DNA of 64,000 nucleotides from Ceratodon purpureus (lineage: Eukaryota; Streptophyta; Bryopsida; Pseudoditrichales; Ditrichaceae), in assembly GCA_014871385.1 (NCBI GenBank), contig CM026426.1, positions 37,573,918-37,637,917 of the forward strand, given 5' to 3'. The translations under genes were made by a program, and so were the position numbers. How positions within the stretch are numbered: position 1 is the stretch's first letter; each line of letters begins with the position of its first letter. This document shows, piece after piece, positions 12,801-24,638 of the stretch. Below the pieces are notes generated by a model that was not told the DNA's origin, searched no databases, and saw only the letters and a program-made list of their open reading frames with translations.

Positions 12801-14140
12801 ACGGTCTTCTTTTGCAAATTCATTCCACCATCTCCAGTTGATATACTTCCATTGGTGTGAATCATAGGCTCCACGCATCGTATCATCCGTACTGGTCAAC
12901 CGTGCGTGCGACGTCATGAAACTGGCCTGCACGGGGGTACTATACATTCTCTCGAGCCTGGGTATCAAAGGGAAATGCCTTAGAACTTTTAAAGGTACTC
13001 TTGATTTACCCACCTTTTTATATCGGTCTGAACCACACTTCGAGCAGCGTTCCAACATTGAGTTGATAGGTCCTCTGAACAACATGCAGGCCCTCGGCCC
13101 CGGACATACGTGAATTGTGTCATAGGCTAAACCTAGTTGCTTAAGCATTTTTGATGCAGCGTATTCGGAGCGAGGTAGGGAGTTGATGCCCGGAAGAATA
13201 CTGTCCGCCAATAACTGAAACAGTTCATTGACGAGTGCATTTGACGCTCCATGAGTTCGGAGACAGTTCAGGAGCAATAGTGTGCAACTTAACTGCGTCA
13301 ATTTTGCCCCGGCAAATAAAGGTGTCCTGGCGCTCTCTTCCATTGCATTCCTCTCTGTCTGCACAGTTGCCTCCATGGCGGGAATGTCGTCGTCTTCAAG
13401 TTCAGCGTTCAGTTCTCCTACGAGGCCCTCATCTACAACTCCCCGCACGGCCTCTTCCGGTTCTGGCGCTGGCCTTGTAGGCAGTGACTCTTCCCCGTTG
13501 TCTGGCATGGCTGCTTCCGTCCTCAACTCAGGTCCCTCGTTCTCCGCGTCCATGGATGCTCCGATTGATCCGACAATTCCATCATAAATGTGGAATGTAT
13601 GCTCAACCATAGCAGGCATATCCAGGTCTATGTCAACGGGTGCTTTGTACAACTGCAGAAATCCGTCTTCCCCAGACCCGAATCCCTGCCTTATGCGAGA
13701 ATCCCATTCACCATCAGAGTCCTCTGCGGGCCACCCCTGCATGAATTTGCACAAACATGTTTTTACAATAGAATCAGAATAGTGCATCACTCTGCATACC
13801 CATAATTTAAAACATTTGGAGTACTTCCACAAAGTGTAGCCAGTAATAGGAGGTGCAGAATTGTGCGGGGAATAGACAAACTAGAAATGAAAATCACTTG
13901 GGAGAATAAGTGACTCACCTGAGTCGACCCCCTATGAAATGGGTGTCTACCATAATTTCGAAGATGAAACCTCACGGATTCCCGCATGCGCTTCGAGTGA
14001 TTGAGACCGATGCAGATATTGCAAGGGCAGGTGCGGCGACTCCTCTGTTGCCGATCCGCAATTGCTTCTTCTCTCAGCTCCAACTTCCTATCTCTAGCTT
14101 GTATGCGGAGATCGGTGAAAACAGGATCCTCAAACTCCAT
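9831..14140 (-). CDS. CACTA (En/Spm) transposase, Tnp2-like, four exons with one internal stop
   Basis: Exons 14140-13919, 13736-12129, 11716-10824 and 10689-9831 join with consistent phases (0, 0, 2) across GT-AG introns, about 1193 codons. Exon 1 holds a small Cys/His cluster (CPCNICIG...H...H). Exon 2 carries the Transposase_21-type core: LRLGMATDGVNPF, STWPVLIINYNLPPW, RIHDAANYKG, DFPAYGVVAGVVTKGYRGCP. The exon 2-3 junction restores LPYWQ-ELPIRNTLDVMHIERN, the family hallmark. Exon 3 contains a DUF4218-like region (HDHHVLLQQILPAAIR) and exon 4 a DUF4216-like C-terminus (GSHFRCS...SYVSFDCGIASV). Known role: binds element ends and catalyses cut-and-paste transposition. An in-frame TAG at 10476-10478 (after ELHC) would truncate the product, so this copy is probably inactive. 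It is divergent from the TnpA-like gene. Confidence 0.85.
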
Positions 14141-14610
14141 ATTGTGGGATTGTAGCACTGTCTACAATTCGCTGGTTAAAACCCACCTCGCAACACATGG
14201 GTTACGAATTCCCAGAAACACCTCTGCTGCGACTGAAAGACGCTACAGGTATACAATGAAGACTGGGAAACCCTCGTCGTCACTGAATAGTCACCCCGGG
14301 TTTTGTATGGACATAATCATCCATCCACTCTTCCAAAAATGTTCTCGTTGAGTACACCTCGCTCCGTCATTGCGTGCAGTGGGTGTTCCTCATACAGTAG
14401 TAGAGACCACGAAGAAGAAGAATCTGGTATTAGGTTGCGTGTGATTCAAGAATTCAACTTTATTGACAGAGTGCTCCTGTGGTGGAAGGCACTGGTGGGA
14501 ATCGGAATTCACAGACACTTTTTAAACCTAAAAGGCTTCAAACCTAATTTGACGAGTAGGGCATAATTACATTCCTATCATTTCAGGAACCCTGAACTCA
14601 GAATTGCATA

Positions 14611-15000
14611 CTACATGATCTCCATCTCCAGCAACCACGAGAATACAGCGCCCCACAGTTTACCGAACACCTCCACTTCGCAGCCGTAAAGTTCCGCGAT
14701 CTTGTAGAACATTAAGGTCGTTAGAAGATAGCACTTGCATTCTCGGTATTGCATGTCCACGATCAGTCCGAAGATTGCTCTTCCAAGCGGACAAGGTGAC
14801 CAGTCGTGCTCTAGGTCAGGCATATCCCACCATGGATCAAGGGTATCCAGTATTTCTTCTGTACCGTTGAGATGTAGCTGAGAGAGCTGCTGATGAAGGT
14901 GTTGTCCTGCATCTTCTATTCCCCTCGTACACAGTGAACCGTCAGTTCCCGAAAACGCTTGTCCGCCGTTGCCAAAGCCCAGTTCTCGCGATGGCTCCAT
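14611..15000 (-). CDS. 129-aa hypothetical protein inside the CACTA locus
   Basis: A complete ATG-to-stop frame. It has a Ser/Gly-rich N-terminus, an acidic middle (DTLDPWWDMPDLEHDW) and a hydrophobic, Cys-containing C-terminal half (ECKCYLLTTLMFYKIAELYG) that could form amphipathic helices. I recognise no family. It lies on the same strand as, and upstream of, the transposase. It could be a separate small gene of the element or an upstream exon of the transposase transcript. Confidence 0.4.
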   Translation of the reverse strand: MEPSRELGFGNGGQAFSGTDGSLCTRGIEDAGQHLHQQLSQLHLNGTEEILDTLDPWWDMPDLEHDWSPCPLGRAIFGLIVDMQYRECKCYLLTTLMFYKIAELYGCEVEVFGKLWGAVFSWLLEMEIM

Positions 15001-15004
15001 GACA

Positions 15005-16190
15005 AGTTTCCCCGGCGCAAGGATGGCAGAATGCGCGCAGTCCCTGAGGTAAGTGCACGCTCAAATCCAGTAATCCTGGCTCCTTCAGGTACCTTGGCAT
15101 TACCGGGAACGGCAGATTTCTCTATCTGCTCTGGACGATTTTCCAGGGCAGTGTTCGTGGTAGAGAGTTATGTTCTGTTTCTTGAAGTCGCCAGCCGTTT
15201 GTATCTTCCCATAATTAAGTTCACCAGTTAATGATGAATCCCTTATTAGTATGTCTTCTTTTAACTGATTGAATGCTTATGCGGAGAATGACAGAGTGCT
15301 TTAATGCGGATGTTTGCGGCGCGTCCAGGAAGCTATTTTTTGGAATTCTTTTTCCCCTCCTGTCAGGCCAGATACCGGTAATTTTAACTCTTATTTTGTT
15401 TTTTCTATTATTGTATGCAACACGTCGCCCATTCGTTACCTTATCATAGTCGCTGCAGAAGACGGCATCACGCTATTGGTTGTCTGATTTCGAATCGTTT
15501 CACGCTGGAGTTTTGGAGATACTCACTTCTACACAATCGCAGGTCATGGTCGCTACTGGAGGAAGGGGAGGCATTGGGCGACGATACCCTATTTTAATTC
15601 AACCGACGTGTGCGTACGATTATCCGCAGAATTCATTTTCACCAACAACGTTACGAAAATGGGGCATAGGTGCTGACCCCGTTAGAACACCACGAAACCC
15701 TAATGCCGTCAGGTAATCGTGCCCCGTGAACCTGAGTGAGGCGGAAGTATCTTTGTTGGTGGATTTGTGCGTCACCCATTGGAAACCCTAATGGCGCATG
15801 TAAGGTGGCCGATCTTCGAGGGGTTTAGCTCTTCCCCAACTTTTAGCACCTCCTTGGACACATTAGACGTAGAGGACTCTGCGGATTCAAGGTATTCTCA
15901 TTGCGCGACTTCCACCCCTCGAGAACAGCAGCATCATCCCCGAGCGCATCGAGGAATGTCTTCACAGTACACGCCCAGGTCCAGTCAATTTCCTGCACGG
16001 AGCTTGCAGGCTGCAGACATGGGACCGGGTTTAGAGAACTGAAGATTGCGGGAACAGGTTCCTACTCCACTTTACCGACATTGTCAGTTTCGTCGTTCAG
16101 AGAATTATGGGATGCTCGGATGTATTAGTGAATATTAGAGAGCTTCGGTATTACTGTATGTCATGGAGAAGGCGAGATGATTTCCCTTAG
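15005..16190. promoter_or_regulatory. probable divergent 5' region of the TnpA-like gene
   Basis: About 1.2 kb without a credible gene, between the 129-aa minus-strand ORF and the first exon of the plus-strand TnpA-like gene. A promoter is inferred only from gene orientation; I see no single convincing TATA element. Confidence 0.3.
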
Positions 16191-16192
16191 CC

Positions 16193-18747
16193 ATGGATAG
16201 CTGCGATACCCCATTCTGTGAGTCTCAGATCAGTAGTCCGAATTATTCTGACTCTTCATTTTGCTACGAACAGACATTGTATCAGGCAGTAGACGATGAC
16301 TTGGACTGCAACGAATTCGAGGACCTCCCTACCTCAGTGCACTGCAGCCAGTACGCTGTGAATGCCCGGTACGGTACAGCAGGGGAGGGACCTTCCCAGG
16401 CAGGAGGCATTCCTTCTCCCAGGACGTGGCGTGATGATCATACTCCTCCCCCTCCGCCCCCTCGACCACTGCGGAATCAGTATGGCTATCGTGCAGTTCA
16501 GAGGGAACCGAATTTCCAATCGAGGGAAGCCGTGGACTTTGCTGCTGCACCACAGGTCATGCCCCAACCGCACAGAGGTACTGGACGGAGAGCTTTACCG
16601 TGCACATCATTGGATCAGATACGCCTATGACAAGAAGATACGAACAAGAGGAGACGAATTCAGAGAGACTACACAAAACCGTACTTGAACGAAATGGCCA
16701 GCGCACACGCAGAACGAAGGTCACCCGTCATACATGTTCCGACTACAACTACAGGTAAGCCTATTGGGCTACGTAGCGCTTGGCATCGACAGGTGCGTCT
16801 CATTGCTAGACAGAGTATGGACCAGACAATCAGAAGTTATAGAGGAAGAAAAGGTGTTTGGTTGGAAGCCGTAAACAGGATCTACAAGGCACTAGATGAA
16901 ATATTCACGTATGATTATCCATTGTGTGCAAAATATCTCTCCAAATTCCTAAAGGGCGCAGTAAAAAACGATAGATTAGAGTGGAAAGAGTACTTTATTG
17001 CAAATCATGGTGCGCAACATGAAAAATGCCCAGATGAGGCATTTGCAACATTGCGACGATATTGGCTGAGTGTTGCAGGACAGCAGGAGTCTGAACAAAT
17101 GGTCGCTTTACGTGCCCTCGGCCCACAGAAAACTACCAGCAGCGGTTCCGATGGGCCTGCTTCCACAATGCCTCTTCCAAATCAGGTATGTCTTCTGTAA
17201 TCATTATGTGCTATGTGGGACTGATTTAATTCTGCACCCTTTTCGTAGTGCTACCCCGGCATATCATTTAGGTTCTAAGATTTCTTTCTTTCACATTTTC
17301 TTCATATGATGATGTTGGCACTGTAGGAGCAAAGCCGCACACATCAGACGTCCTCTGCTCCATCTGGTAGCACAGGCCATGGGGAGAACTTCCCGACCTC
17401 CAGCGGATTCCGGGATGCGTCTACGAGGGAGTCCACACGGGATCATCCTTTGGATGGTGACGGCACGCCAGCATTCCCCGACGTAAGCTCCTTTTATTTA
17501 CATGTTTGCACCATCGACATCATCATGCTAAAATATCAGACTGTTTTTCTTTTACATGAACCGGACGTGCAATACCTTTGTTTTATGTACAGAGAACTCC
17601 AGAATATAGCCTGAGAGGCGTAGCTCGACAGAATCGTGAGGAGGGGCCTCTTCTCCATTCCGTAGAGGATGCCATCCGAATACAGACGCTGGAGTCGCGA
17701 GTGGGTGACCTTGCACAGCAGGTAACGCAGAACATTTCGATGGTGGAAGAGGTTCTTAATACACAGCGCGACTTCAAAGACATGCTACTACTCCTCGTGA
17801 AATCTACATCAGCTACAGCAACTCCGAATGTGGTGGAAGCAACGACGTCCGAGGACAGGTCGAACCACGGGCTTCCTCAACAAGTGGAACCCGTTCGTGG
17901 AGCCTCCGCAAGGGTGAATGCACGTGGGAGTCACCCGGCCATGGAACCGCATGTTGCACCGCATGAAGAAGAGGGAAGGCTTGGAAACGAGACGATTGTG
18001 CATCCGCCAGTGCCGCCGGTTGCGATTGCAGGGAATCAGGAACTCCCTTCTGCGTCGTGGATGACTGCGGATACAGTTCTTCTGACGCCTAATAGAAGGA
18101 ACTCGCTTCGCCCAGGAAATGCACAAGCCTGCAATCAGGTCGCAGTATCGACGGATGTGTCGGATGCATCTATTGCCAATGGTTCTGTCAACGGATGCGC
18201 GAGTCCTGTCTGTGCAAGCGGACCTTACTCCCGGTCCATGAATGTAACCGCGAATGATGACAACCTGGAATTAGAAGAAGACCTTCAACCTCATGGTCCA
18301 CCTCCGTCTCTTCAAGATCCTCACGATAGCACCTGTAATGCTCCAGCCATGACAACGAGGGGCCGTAGCGTGGCAGTGGACACTGATATTCAAGCGCCTC
18401 CCTCACACAACAGGCTGTCGTTGAAGATTCCGCCACGCTCCTCCAATGATGCAGTCGCGGTGAACAAGCTCTGCTATATCTGCCACCCAGATGCGGGGGA
18501 TGATGTAGTAGCAGAAGGGCGCACAGGTGGAAGCTGGAAAGCCAAGGCGCAGAAATATGGACACCTCTGCGAAATTGGTGAACAAATGGTCCAAATTCAC
18601 CGAGTCCTACGTCCGAACATGCGCCTTCTGCATGCCGAGGGCAGACACTCCTTTACCACCATGGACGACGCTGTAGTGAAACCAATTGGGTCAAATGTGT
18701 TTGTGAAGTGGGATTCTAGATATATTCACAAAAAGGTACTAGCATAA
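16193..18747 (+). CDS. TnpA-like CACTA accessory protein, three exons with one in-frame stop
   Basis: Exons 16193-17185, 17327-17482 and 17593-18747 join in phase 0 across GTATGT/GTAAGC donors and AG acceptors, 767 codons. Exon 1 has a Pro-rich, basic region followed by a region resembling the plant En/Spm Ptta transposase domain: RGRKGVWLEAVNRIYKALDE, WKEYFIANHG, FATLRRYWLS. Exon 3 contains a coiled coil (about IQTLESRVGDLAQQV) and a C-terminal part with LCYICHPDAGDD and MRLLHAEGRHSF. An in-frame TGA at 16628-16630 separates the first 145 codons from the rest while the frame continues (QEDTNKRRR). Known role of TnpA proteins: bind subterminal repeats, assist the transposase and affect methylation state. 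The family assignment is by position and general features. Confidence 0.6.
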
Positions 18748-18754
18748 CCTGTGC

Positions 18755-19985
18755 ATTTAGAGTCACGTCAATTTAGAAGCATGTTTTCTGTATGTCTACC
18801 CGCAGAGAGGTTTCACCTGCATACTTTCTGTAATTGGAGTCTTCGCAGAGTGTGGGGCTACTATATCTAATCAAATGCAGTGCTCGTTTTTTTAATCAAT
18901 TACCACGATGTTCTTTTGCATGATTGAGTCACAGGTTTTTTTTTCTTTCAAGGTTGATAATGTGGTGAATACACAGTACGCTTTGTAGCCTATACGACTG
19001 TGTTCCCATTGTGGTGTAACACAAATCGTGTCTTATTTATGAAATCCCAGAATGTCGTCAATCCTATACAAAATTTGTTCAGAATGTTCTACGGTGACAG
19101 AAACCCTAATACTCCGCTAATTGCGCTTTTAAATATATAATATTTTCAAATAATATAAATCGGATGAATAAGATCAGATTGATATCCGAAGCAAATATTC
19201 AGGGCATCAATCTTTGCACAACGGATATCGGCATTCATCACCGACCCCAGGGTATCAACACTTATACACCTAAAAAACATCGAATATACCGTCATGGCGG
19301 GTATACACCTAAACCGGAAGAGGTCATCGAATTCCCCGGGTATAAACTCAGATCCGGGCATGAACTGCACGAGATGACGGATATGAGGTTCCTCCTCGTC
19401 GGGCATGCTGGACCGGTTATGCACTCCAACGGCGGATATCATCTAAAAAAATTGGGTGAATATCGGCGCACCATAGTTACAGTCAGGGTGAATTGGACCA
19501 GAATGCGTGGCAGTGGGCCCAACATGCGGCCTGACGCACTGCCTGGACATTGCTAAACCAGGAATGCCCGATTTGACCAACTTATGAACGAGGCGACCAC
19601 AGTTCGAATCTGGTCACCTCCCGGCAACACGGTCACAGCCTTGGTCATGAACCCGGTCATGGTGTCACACCCTCCCACTAGTGTTAGGACGTGAACCCTC
19701 TTACGTTGATTGTTTCCATGCCTTTTCCGTCCTTCATCCTTTTGCCGTTTCCTCTGTTCTGCCTCCGTGGGCGGATTTGGTCGTTGCTGTTCCATCTCTG
19801 CTTGAGGTAGATCGTTCTTCAAAGTCTTCCAAAAGTGCAAAATTAAAAGCCTACGACTACCCCAAAACCTCAATCACATTTACAAATTATAAACATTTAC
19901 AATATTTTCAAATGTACCACACAACCACCATAGAGTTTTGAAGAATAAAAGCCTGGACACGTATCAGAGTGCTGGGACCCACCTG
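18755..19985. other. intergenic or right flank of the CACTA locus
   Basis: Short frames only. A stretch at 19240-19350 repeats words such as GGTATCAAC and GTATACACCTAAA, and 19585-19625 contains a TTCGAATC word reminiscent of a Pol III B box but without a cloverleaf. No gene is supported. Confidence 0.35.
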
Positions 19986-19992
19986 AGTACCA

Positions 19993-20110
19993 TGCAATCA
20001 GCTACCCGGGGGCTATTGAAGGCAAGGTACTCAAAGGGGGGGAGTGCAAAATGGGGGGGGGGGGGGGGGCGGATCGCCCTTTTATAGTCACGGGCGCGAG
20101 CAGAGACCCT
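19993..20110 (+). repeat. dispersed repeat A, copy 1 (leads into GC-rich island)
   Basis: Shares with 21372-21480 the ordered words CAATCAGCTACCC, GGGCT.TTGAAGGCAA, AAAG.GGGG.G, TTTTATA.TCACGGG, followed in both cases by GGGCGCGAGC-type DNA. This copy contains a run of 17 G at 20053-20069. A weaker third relative lies at about 1390-1500. Confidence 0.65.
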
Positions 20111-20560
20111 ACGCGTGAGCGTGCGGGCACTGTAGGTGGGGTTTCGGCCGTATAAACCTTCGCGCCAGCGCGGGTATCAACGGGCGCGAGCGGTTCCCAT
20201 GGCAGGTATATGACGAGCGCGAGCGCGTTTTACCGCGCGCTCGCGGGTACCGACCCGGTCTTCATCAGGCGCGGGCGGGCTTCGTCCAGATACGGAAGGG
20301 GCGCATGCGCGGATGTCGTTGCTGGCGCGCGGATATGGATCGGGCACGATCAGAATTCATATGCTCGCGCCCGTCTACGCTCCCGATTGCTCGTGCCCGT
20401 CTGCGCTCCCGATTGCTCGCGCCCGTGTGCGCGTGCCCGAGAGCTCGTACTCAATGGAGGAAGTAGCACTAAATTGAAATGAACAACAACTTGGTGGAAG
20501 TTTGACGCGAGCTCTCGAGCGAGTGCGGACGGGCGCGAGCATTAGGGCACGAGCGTACGG
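20080..20560. repeat. CpG-rich island, fourth copy
   Basis: Words GGGCGCGAGC and its reverse complement GCTCGCGCCC alternate within the island, which gives many short inverted repeats; CTCCCGATTGCTCG occurs twice in tandem at about 20380-20420. It follows repeat A directly. ORFs here are composition artefacts. Confidence 0.6.
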
Positions 20561-20589
20561 GCGAGTGCAAAAAAAATAAAAAAATAAAA

Positions 20590-20590
20590 A

Positions 20591-20630
<40 letters not shown>

Positions 20631-20632
20631 AT
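20590..20632. repeat. (AAAT)n microsatellite
   Basis: About ten near-perfect AAAT units inside the GC-rich segment, preceded by an A-rich run. Confidence 0.85.
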
Positions 20633-21371
20633 TTTGCACTTGCCTGTTTGCTCGCGCCCGAATGGATGGGCGCGCGAAAGTCATGGCTAGGTAAATTCGT
20701 TTTACCCTTACCATGAGTCAACCGGTCAACGCCCTTATCGGACGGACATGGGGGTGTGTCTTGTCACCATGGTTGTTCATAGGACCTCCCTATCCGAAAG
20801 ATCGTCCGGTCCGCTCGTCCGTCCGTTTGGGGTCAGGGGAGGTCCGTTTGACCAAGACTTAGGGTCAACCGTCCCAATCTTGCATATATTGAAGACTATC
20901 TTGCACATATTGAAGATATATACCTATTAATTTTTTTCTAGGAGATCGCTATGTCCAATTAATGGGACAGACCGATCCGTCTGTCCGTCCGAATTGCCGT
21001 CCGGTCCGCCAGATTTGGCCCATGTCTGTCCATGTCTGCTTGTCACCATGACGGACTAACGGACTAACGGACGGTCAGTCTGTTATGACAACCATGGTTG
21101 CCAACTGCTCTTCAGTGGTTGAAGTCAGAGGCCGTCCATTCTTTGCGTAGGCCACCAATTTGTCACGGCGAGAGATCCAATCCTCGAACAACTCGATCAA
21201 TTTCCGGAGTCGCTCCAGCATTGACCAAATAATTGTGCTCGTTCGCTGTGCAGTGCTTGGTAGGGTGGCACCATTCGTTAAACTCATGTACGACTTGATT
21301 TGTTGGCAATTGCATGCGTTGGAATTCATGTTGGACGGTACAACGATTGTTGTGAAACCCACCGTAACATT

Positions 21372-21480
21372 AAGCAATCAGCTACCCTCGGGCTGTTGAA
21401 GGCAATATGCAGAAAGTGGGGTGCGAATCAGGGGAGGGGAGTGGCATTTTATACTCACGGGGGCGACAGTGTGGGCGCGT
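21372..21480 (+). repeat. dispersed repeat A, copy 2
   Basis: Second copy of the block at 19993-20110, in the same orientation and again directly followed by a GC-rich island. This supports the idea that block and island form one repeat family. Confidence 0.65.
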
Positions 21481-21780
21481 GCTGGTTGGGCGCGCGCATG
21501 CTGGTACGGGCGCGAACAGATTGATCCTACGCGCGCACGCGGTTCAGGTAACCAGGGTACCTGCCGGGTATATGTACGCACGAGCACGGGTCTCGACGGG
21601 AGAGTTTCGGGCGAGAGCGATATGCTACGGGCGCGGGCGACCCTGATCGAGCGAGGGCAATCGGGCGCGATCAATGCGCGCGCGCGAGACAGATGACGGG
21701 CGCGATCAACCCCTGCTGACGGGCGCGAGCAGGCGCAGATATGTGCGTGCACGTGACGACGGGCGCCATCCATGGTAAAC
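21460..21780. repeat. CpG-rich island, fifth copy
   Basis: Words GGGCGCGAACAG, GGGCGCGATCAA and GACGGGCGCGAGCAG recur at 15-35 bp spacing. It ends just before ordinary AT-rich DNA. Confidence 0.6.
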
Positions 21781-21909
21781 AATATTAAACTGTGAGGACA
21801 GTAATTTTGCTCGCGCGAGGGAGCCCGTCCAATAACCGTCCGTCACGTCCGTCATGTGACTACACGACAATTTTATGGCCCGTCCGTCTATTATGACAAC
21901 CCTGGTTAC

Positions 21910-24635
21910 AATACATTATGCCACTTGAGCATAGTTCAAAGATAGAATCTTCCATTGGACCAACATCCAAAGAAATTCTTGAACTATTGTGAATGGGTTT
22001 GACCACTAATTTGAAATTCTTCAACATCTTCTCACCAACATATCAAAGAGTGCAAGATAGAAGTAGATGCATTCTCATGGACAATGCAAGATTACAAAGT
22101 GGAGGTGAAGGCATGTGAAATTGAGGACGCTTAGCAAGGTGAGTTTTATGCTGCAATTTTGGCGGGCATTAAAGTGTGGAGCACAAATGCTTCTTTCAAT
22201 TTTTTTCAAGAAAAGTTGAAGAGCAAGAGGATGCTTTGTGGCATGAGGAAGAAGTCGGCATTCAACTAGGGGAGGAGTACAGAAAGTACAATTAGGCCCT
22301 TGTTGGAAGAGTTCTAGTTCTTGCAAAGCTAGAAGAGGTAGCTAAATTGCGTCGTTTAATGAATGAAGATCACTTCAAAGACATGAACGTTGATTTTTTG
22401 GGAGTTAGATAATACATTTGATTGGAAAAGGCAGAAGTCATTGCCTAATAAAGGAATGCGCTCAAGATGGAAGAGGCAAAATTATTGGTGTCTATTGAAG
22501 AGAATGTTGAGCTATAAAGAGAGCAGTGGAACAAATCGAGAAGGCGATGGCAATCTTTGTAGCAAGGAAGATGAAAAGAAGAGCTTTGAAATGCAAAAGG
22601 GACAATAGATACAACATTGATCATAGTTGGGCGCAAGTATGTAGTGTTGTGTTGAAGTCATAAATCAAGAATACAAAGACATGGAGAGAATTGCGAGGCC
22701 AAGCTTGAGGGCACAAAATTGAAGTACAACAAGAATGGATCAATAGAGCGAGCCTTCCTCCACAGTGCACTAATGTATTTTGAAGGACTAGAGTGATATA
22801 TACTAATGGAGGGTTATTTGAAATGAAGCAGTAGACATAATGTGTTGTCTTTTACTTTGAACGTAAAGAGGAAATGTACCAAGAATTTGTTTAATGTGAT
22901 TCCATTCTCTAGATTTGTTTATGTGCATGAATGATGTGGATATTCAAAATGCTTGCAATCTATTTTGGAAATCCATAGCAACGTTGTGTAAAATGTATAT
23001 AATAAATTGAACTAAAAGAGTTACCAAACAATTCCATTGGTAAAATGAATGTTAATATTTTTGTTCAAGTTAGGTTGGATGAATTTATTATTCTTGGAAG
23101 ATATTACAAGTATATAGAAAAATATGTAAATATCATTGCAATGTTGCAACAAATTGAGCATGATTTCAACCCTAAATCCATAAAAATGCTAATAATTATT
23201 TAAAGTATCCATAACCATATTTACTTCCCTTTGTAAAACATGTTGTGCTAGTAACAAAATGTACATGCCCAAGGAACAATTCCAAAGTACATACTTATTG
23301 AATGAACAAAAAATTATGAAAATACAAACTTGGCAAAGATCTCCTTATCATAGAAGATGTTCAAAATTGTAGAATTGCCATTTTATCAACATATATTAAA
23401 ATTGTTGCCTATAATGAAAGTTTTGTCTAATGCCAAACATTAACTATTGAATGACGTCCGTAGGTGGATCATAATCATTGTCGTCCTTGACTTCAACCTT
23501 ACTAGTTTCTAAAACATCATCTTCACCATTAGTCAAGAGCTCCACCTTCAACTTCTGCTTGGACACCTTCTCAGAAAAGATCATGAATTTATTGGCCATA
23601 CTGACAACATCAAAAAGAGTCTTAGCCTCGCCGAAAGCAAAAGGAATCATGGGAGTTAAGGCCTTCTATTTTTTTGCCCTTGAATAGGAAACTTAGCTTC
23701 AAATGTGTTCATAAATTCCAATCCAAGGAGTTTTTGGATATCCTTTTTAATAAAACATCCACATCATTAGAAAGTACTTCCGTTTTGGCTTCTTTGGCAC
23801 TAGTTTCTATTTACATTGAAAAAACAGCACTTTTGGCTTCTTTAGCACAAGCCTTCATTTGCTTAAAAATGTACCAAATACGGAGACCCTTATTTTTGCA
23901 ATTCCATATAAGGATCATGATGGGCCACTAGACAATGAAGGTTGCTCCTTTGAGGAAGGCGTTGTTATCTCCTACTCGTAAAGCATTAGAACCAGTTTCG
24001 GGTCTTGGGAGGGCCCTTTGAATTTGATCTACTGTGGAAGCAAGGACATTGCCCGGGTCGAATTGGAATAACAGTGGGAGGTGGCACTAATGGTGCCAAG
24101 ATGGACTGCTACATCAGAAATATGGGGCTGCGGCCAATCACCAAGTCCGCTGTGCAGTATACGTGGAAGTGAGCTGAGATGCTCGGTACATTGTGTACCA
24201 GCTTGGGAAGTCTAAAGAATCCTATTTAGAAGAGTGGTAGGAATATAGAAATGTTTTTGAGTGTCCCTGGTTATGTCACGGCACTTGGTACCTAGTACCA
24301 ACGTTCCATTTGTTTAATCAGAGACTAGAATTCTAAATGTTGTTCAACTCGGCCACGGCAGATGACATGTTATTGCAAGGTATATAAAACCTTCAAAAAT
24401 TTGGCCACGGTGGATGGGGCGCGGGGACGAGGGCGACACTGCAGCATAATAAATGGCGGGAAGGTTGACTTCGTGGCATCGTAGAACAAAGTGACGTTGG
24501 GGGGCGGTTACAGTTGGGGAGTTGTGGATGCGGCAGCATGGACGTTATGTGCAAGTAAGCCGGTGTTGGTTCACTGCTTTTTCAAGGGTGAGTTTTTGAG
24601 AAGCAACCTGATTCCGCGTTTAGAGTGAATGATAT
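21910..24635. other. AT-rich intergenic, decayed
   Basis: 2.7 kb with frames of at most about 85 codons and no recognised domain. Several stretches (22020-22640, 23440-23930) have codon-like composition on one strand or the other but are broken by stops, probably very old gene or transposon remnants. I assign nothing here. Confidence 0.4.
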
Positions 24636-24638
24636 CCA

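Larger units (their letters stand above)
9831..18747. mobile_element. CACTA/En-Spm-type element, coding core
   Basis: A Tnp2-like transposase on the minus strand and a TnpA-like gene on the plus strand diverge from a 2-kb region that also holds a 129-aa minus-strand ORF. The coordinates given cover only the coding core. I did not locate CACTA terminal inverted repeats or the 3-bp target duplication, so the true ends are unknown. Both major genes carry one in-frame stop, which suggests a non-autonomous or dying copy. Confidence 0.7.
20764..21906. mobile_element. small non-autonomous DNA element(s) with ACCATGGTTGTCATAA-type ends
   Basis: The outer ends carry ACCATGGTTGTTCATAG (20764 onward, plus) and, in inverted orientation, CTATTATGACAACCCTGGTT (21886-21906). 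A further inverted-type end TTATGACAACCATGGTTG lies at 21081-21098. All are bordered internally by ACGGACGG-type words. This looks like one element nested in or adjacent to another; the hAT-like CA-rich end is suggestive. No coding capacity; the frame at 21075-21377 (minus) is not convincing. Boundaries are approximate and no clean target duplication was found. Confidence 0.45.

Noticed and set aside
19585..19625. tRNA gene suggested by a TTCGAATC word
   Set aside because: No acceptor stem, no A box at proper distance, no cloverleaf.
21075..21377. 100-codon minus-strand ORF as a gene
   Set aside because: Lies between element ends with no recognisable domain and an open frame on the opposite strand as well.
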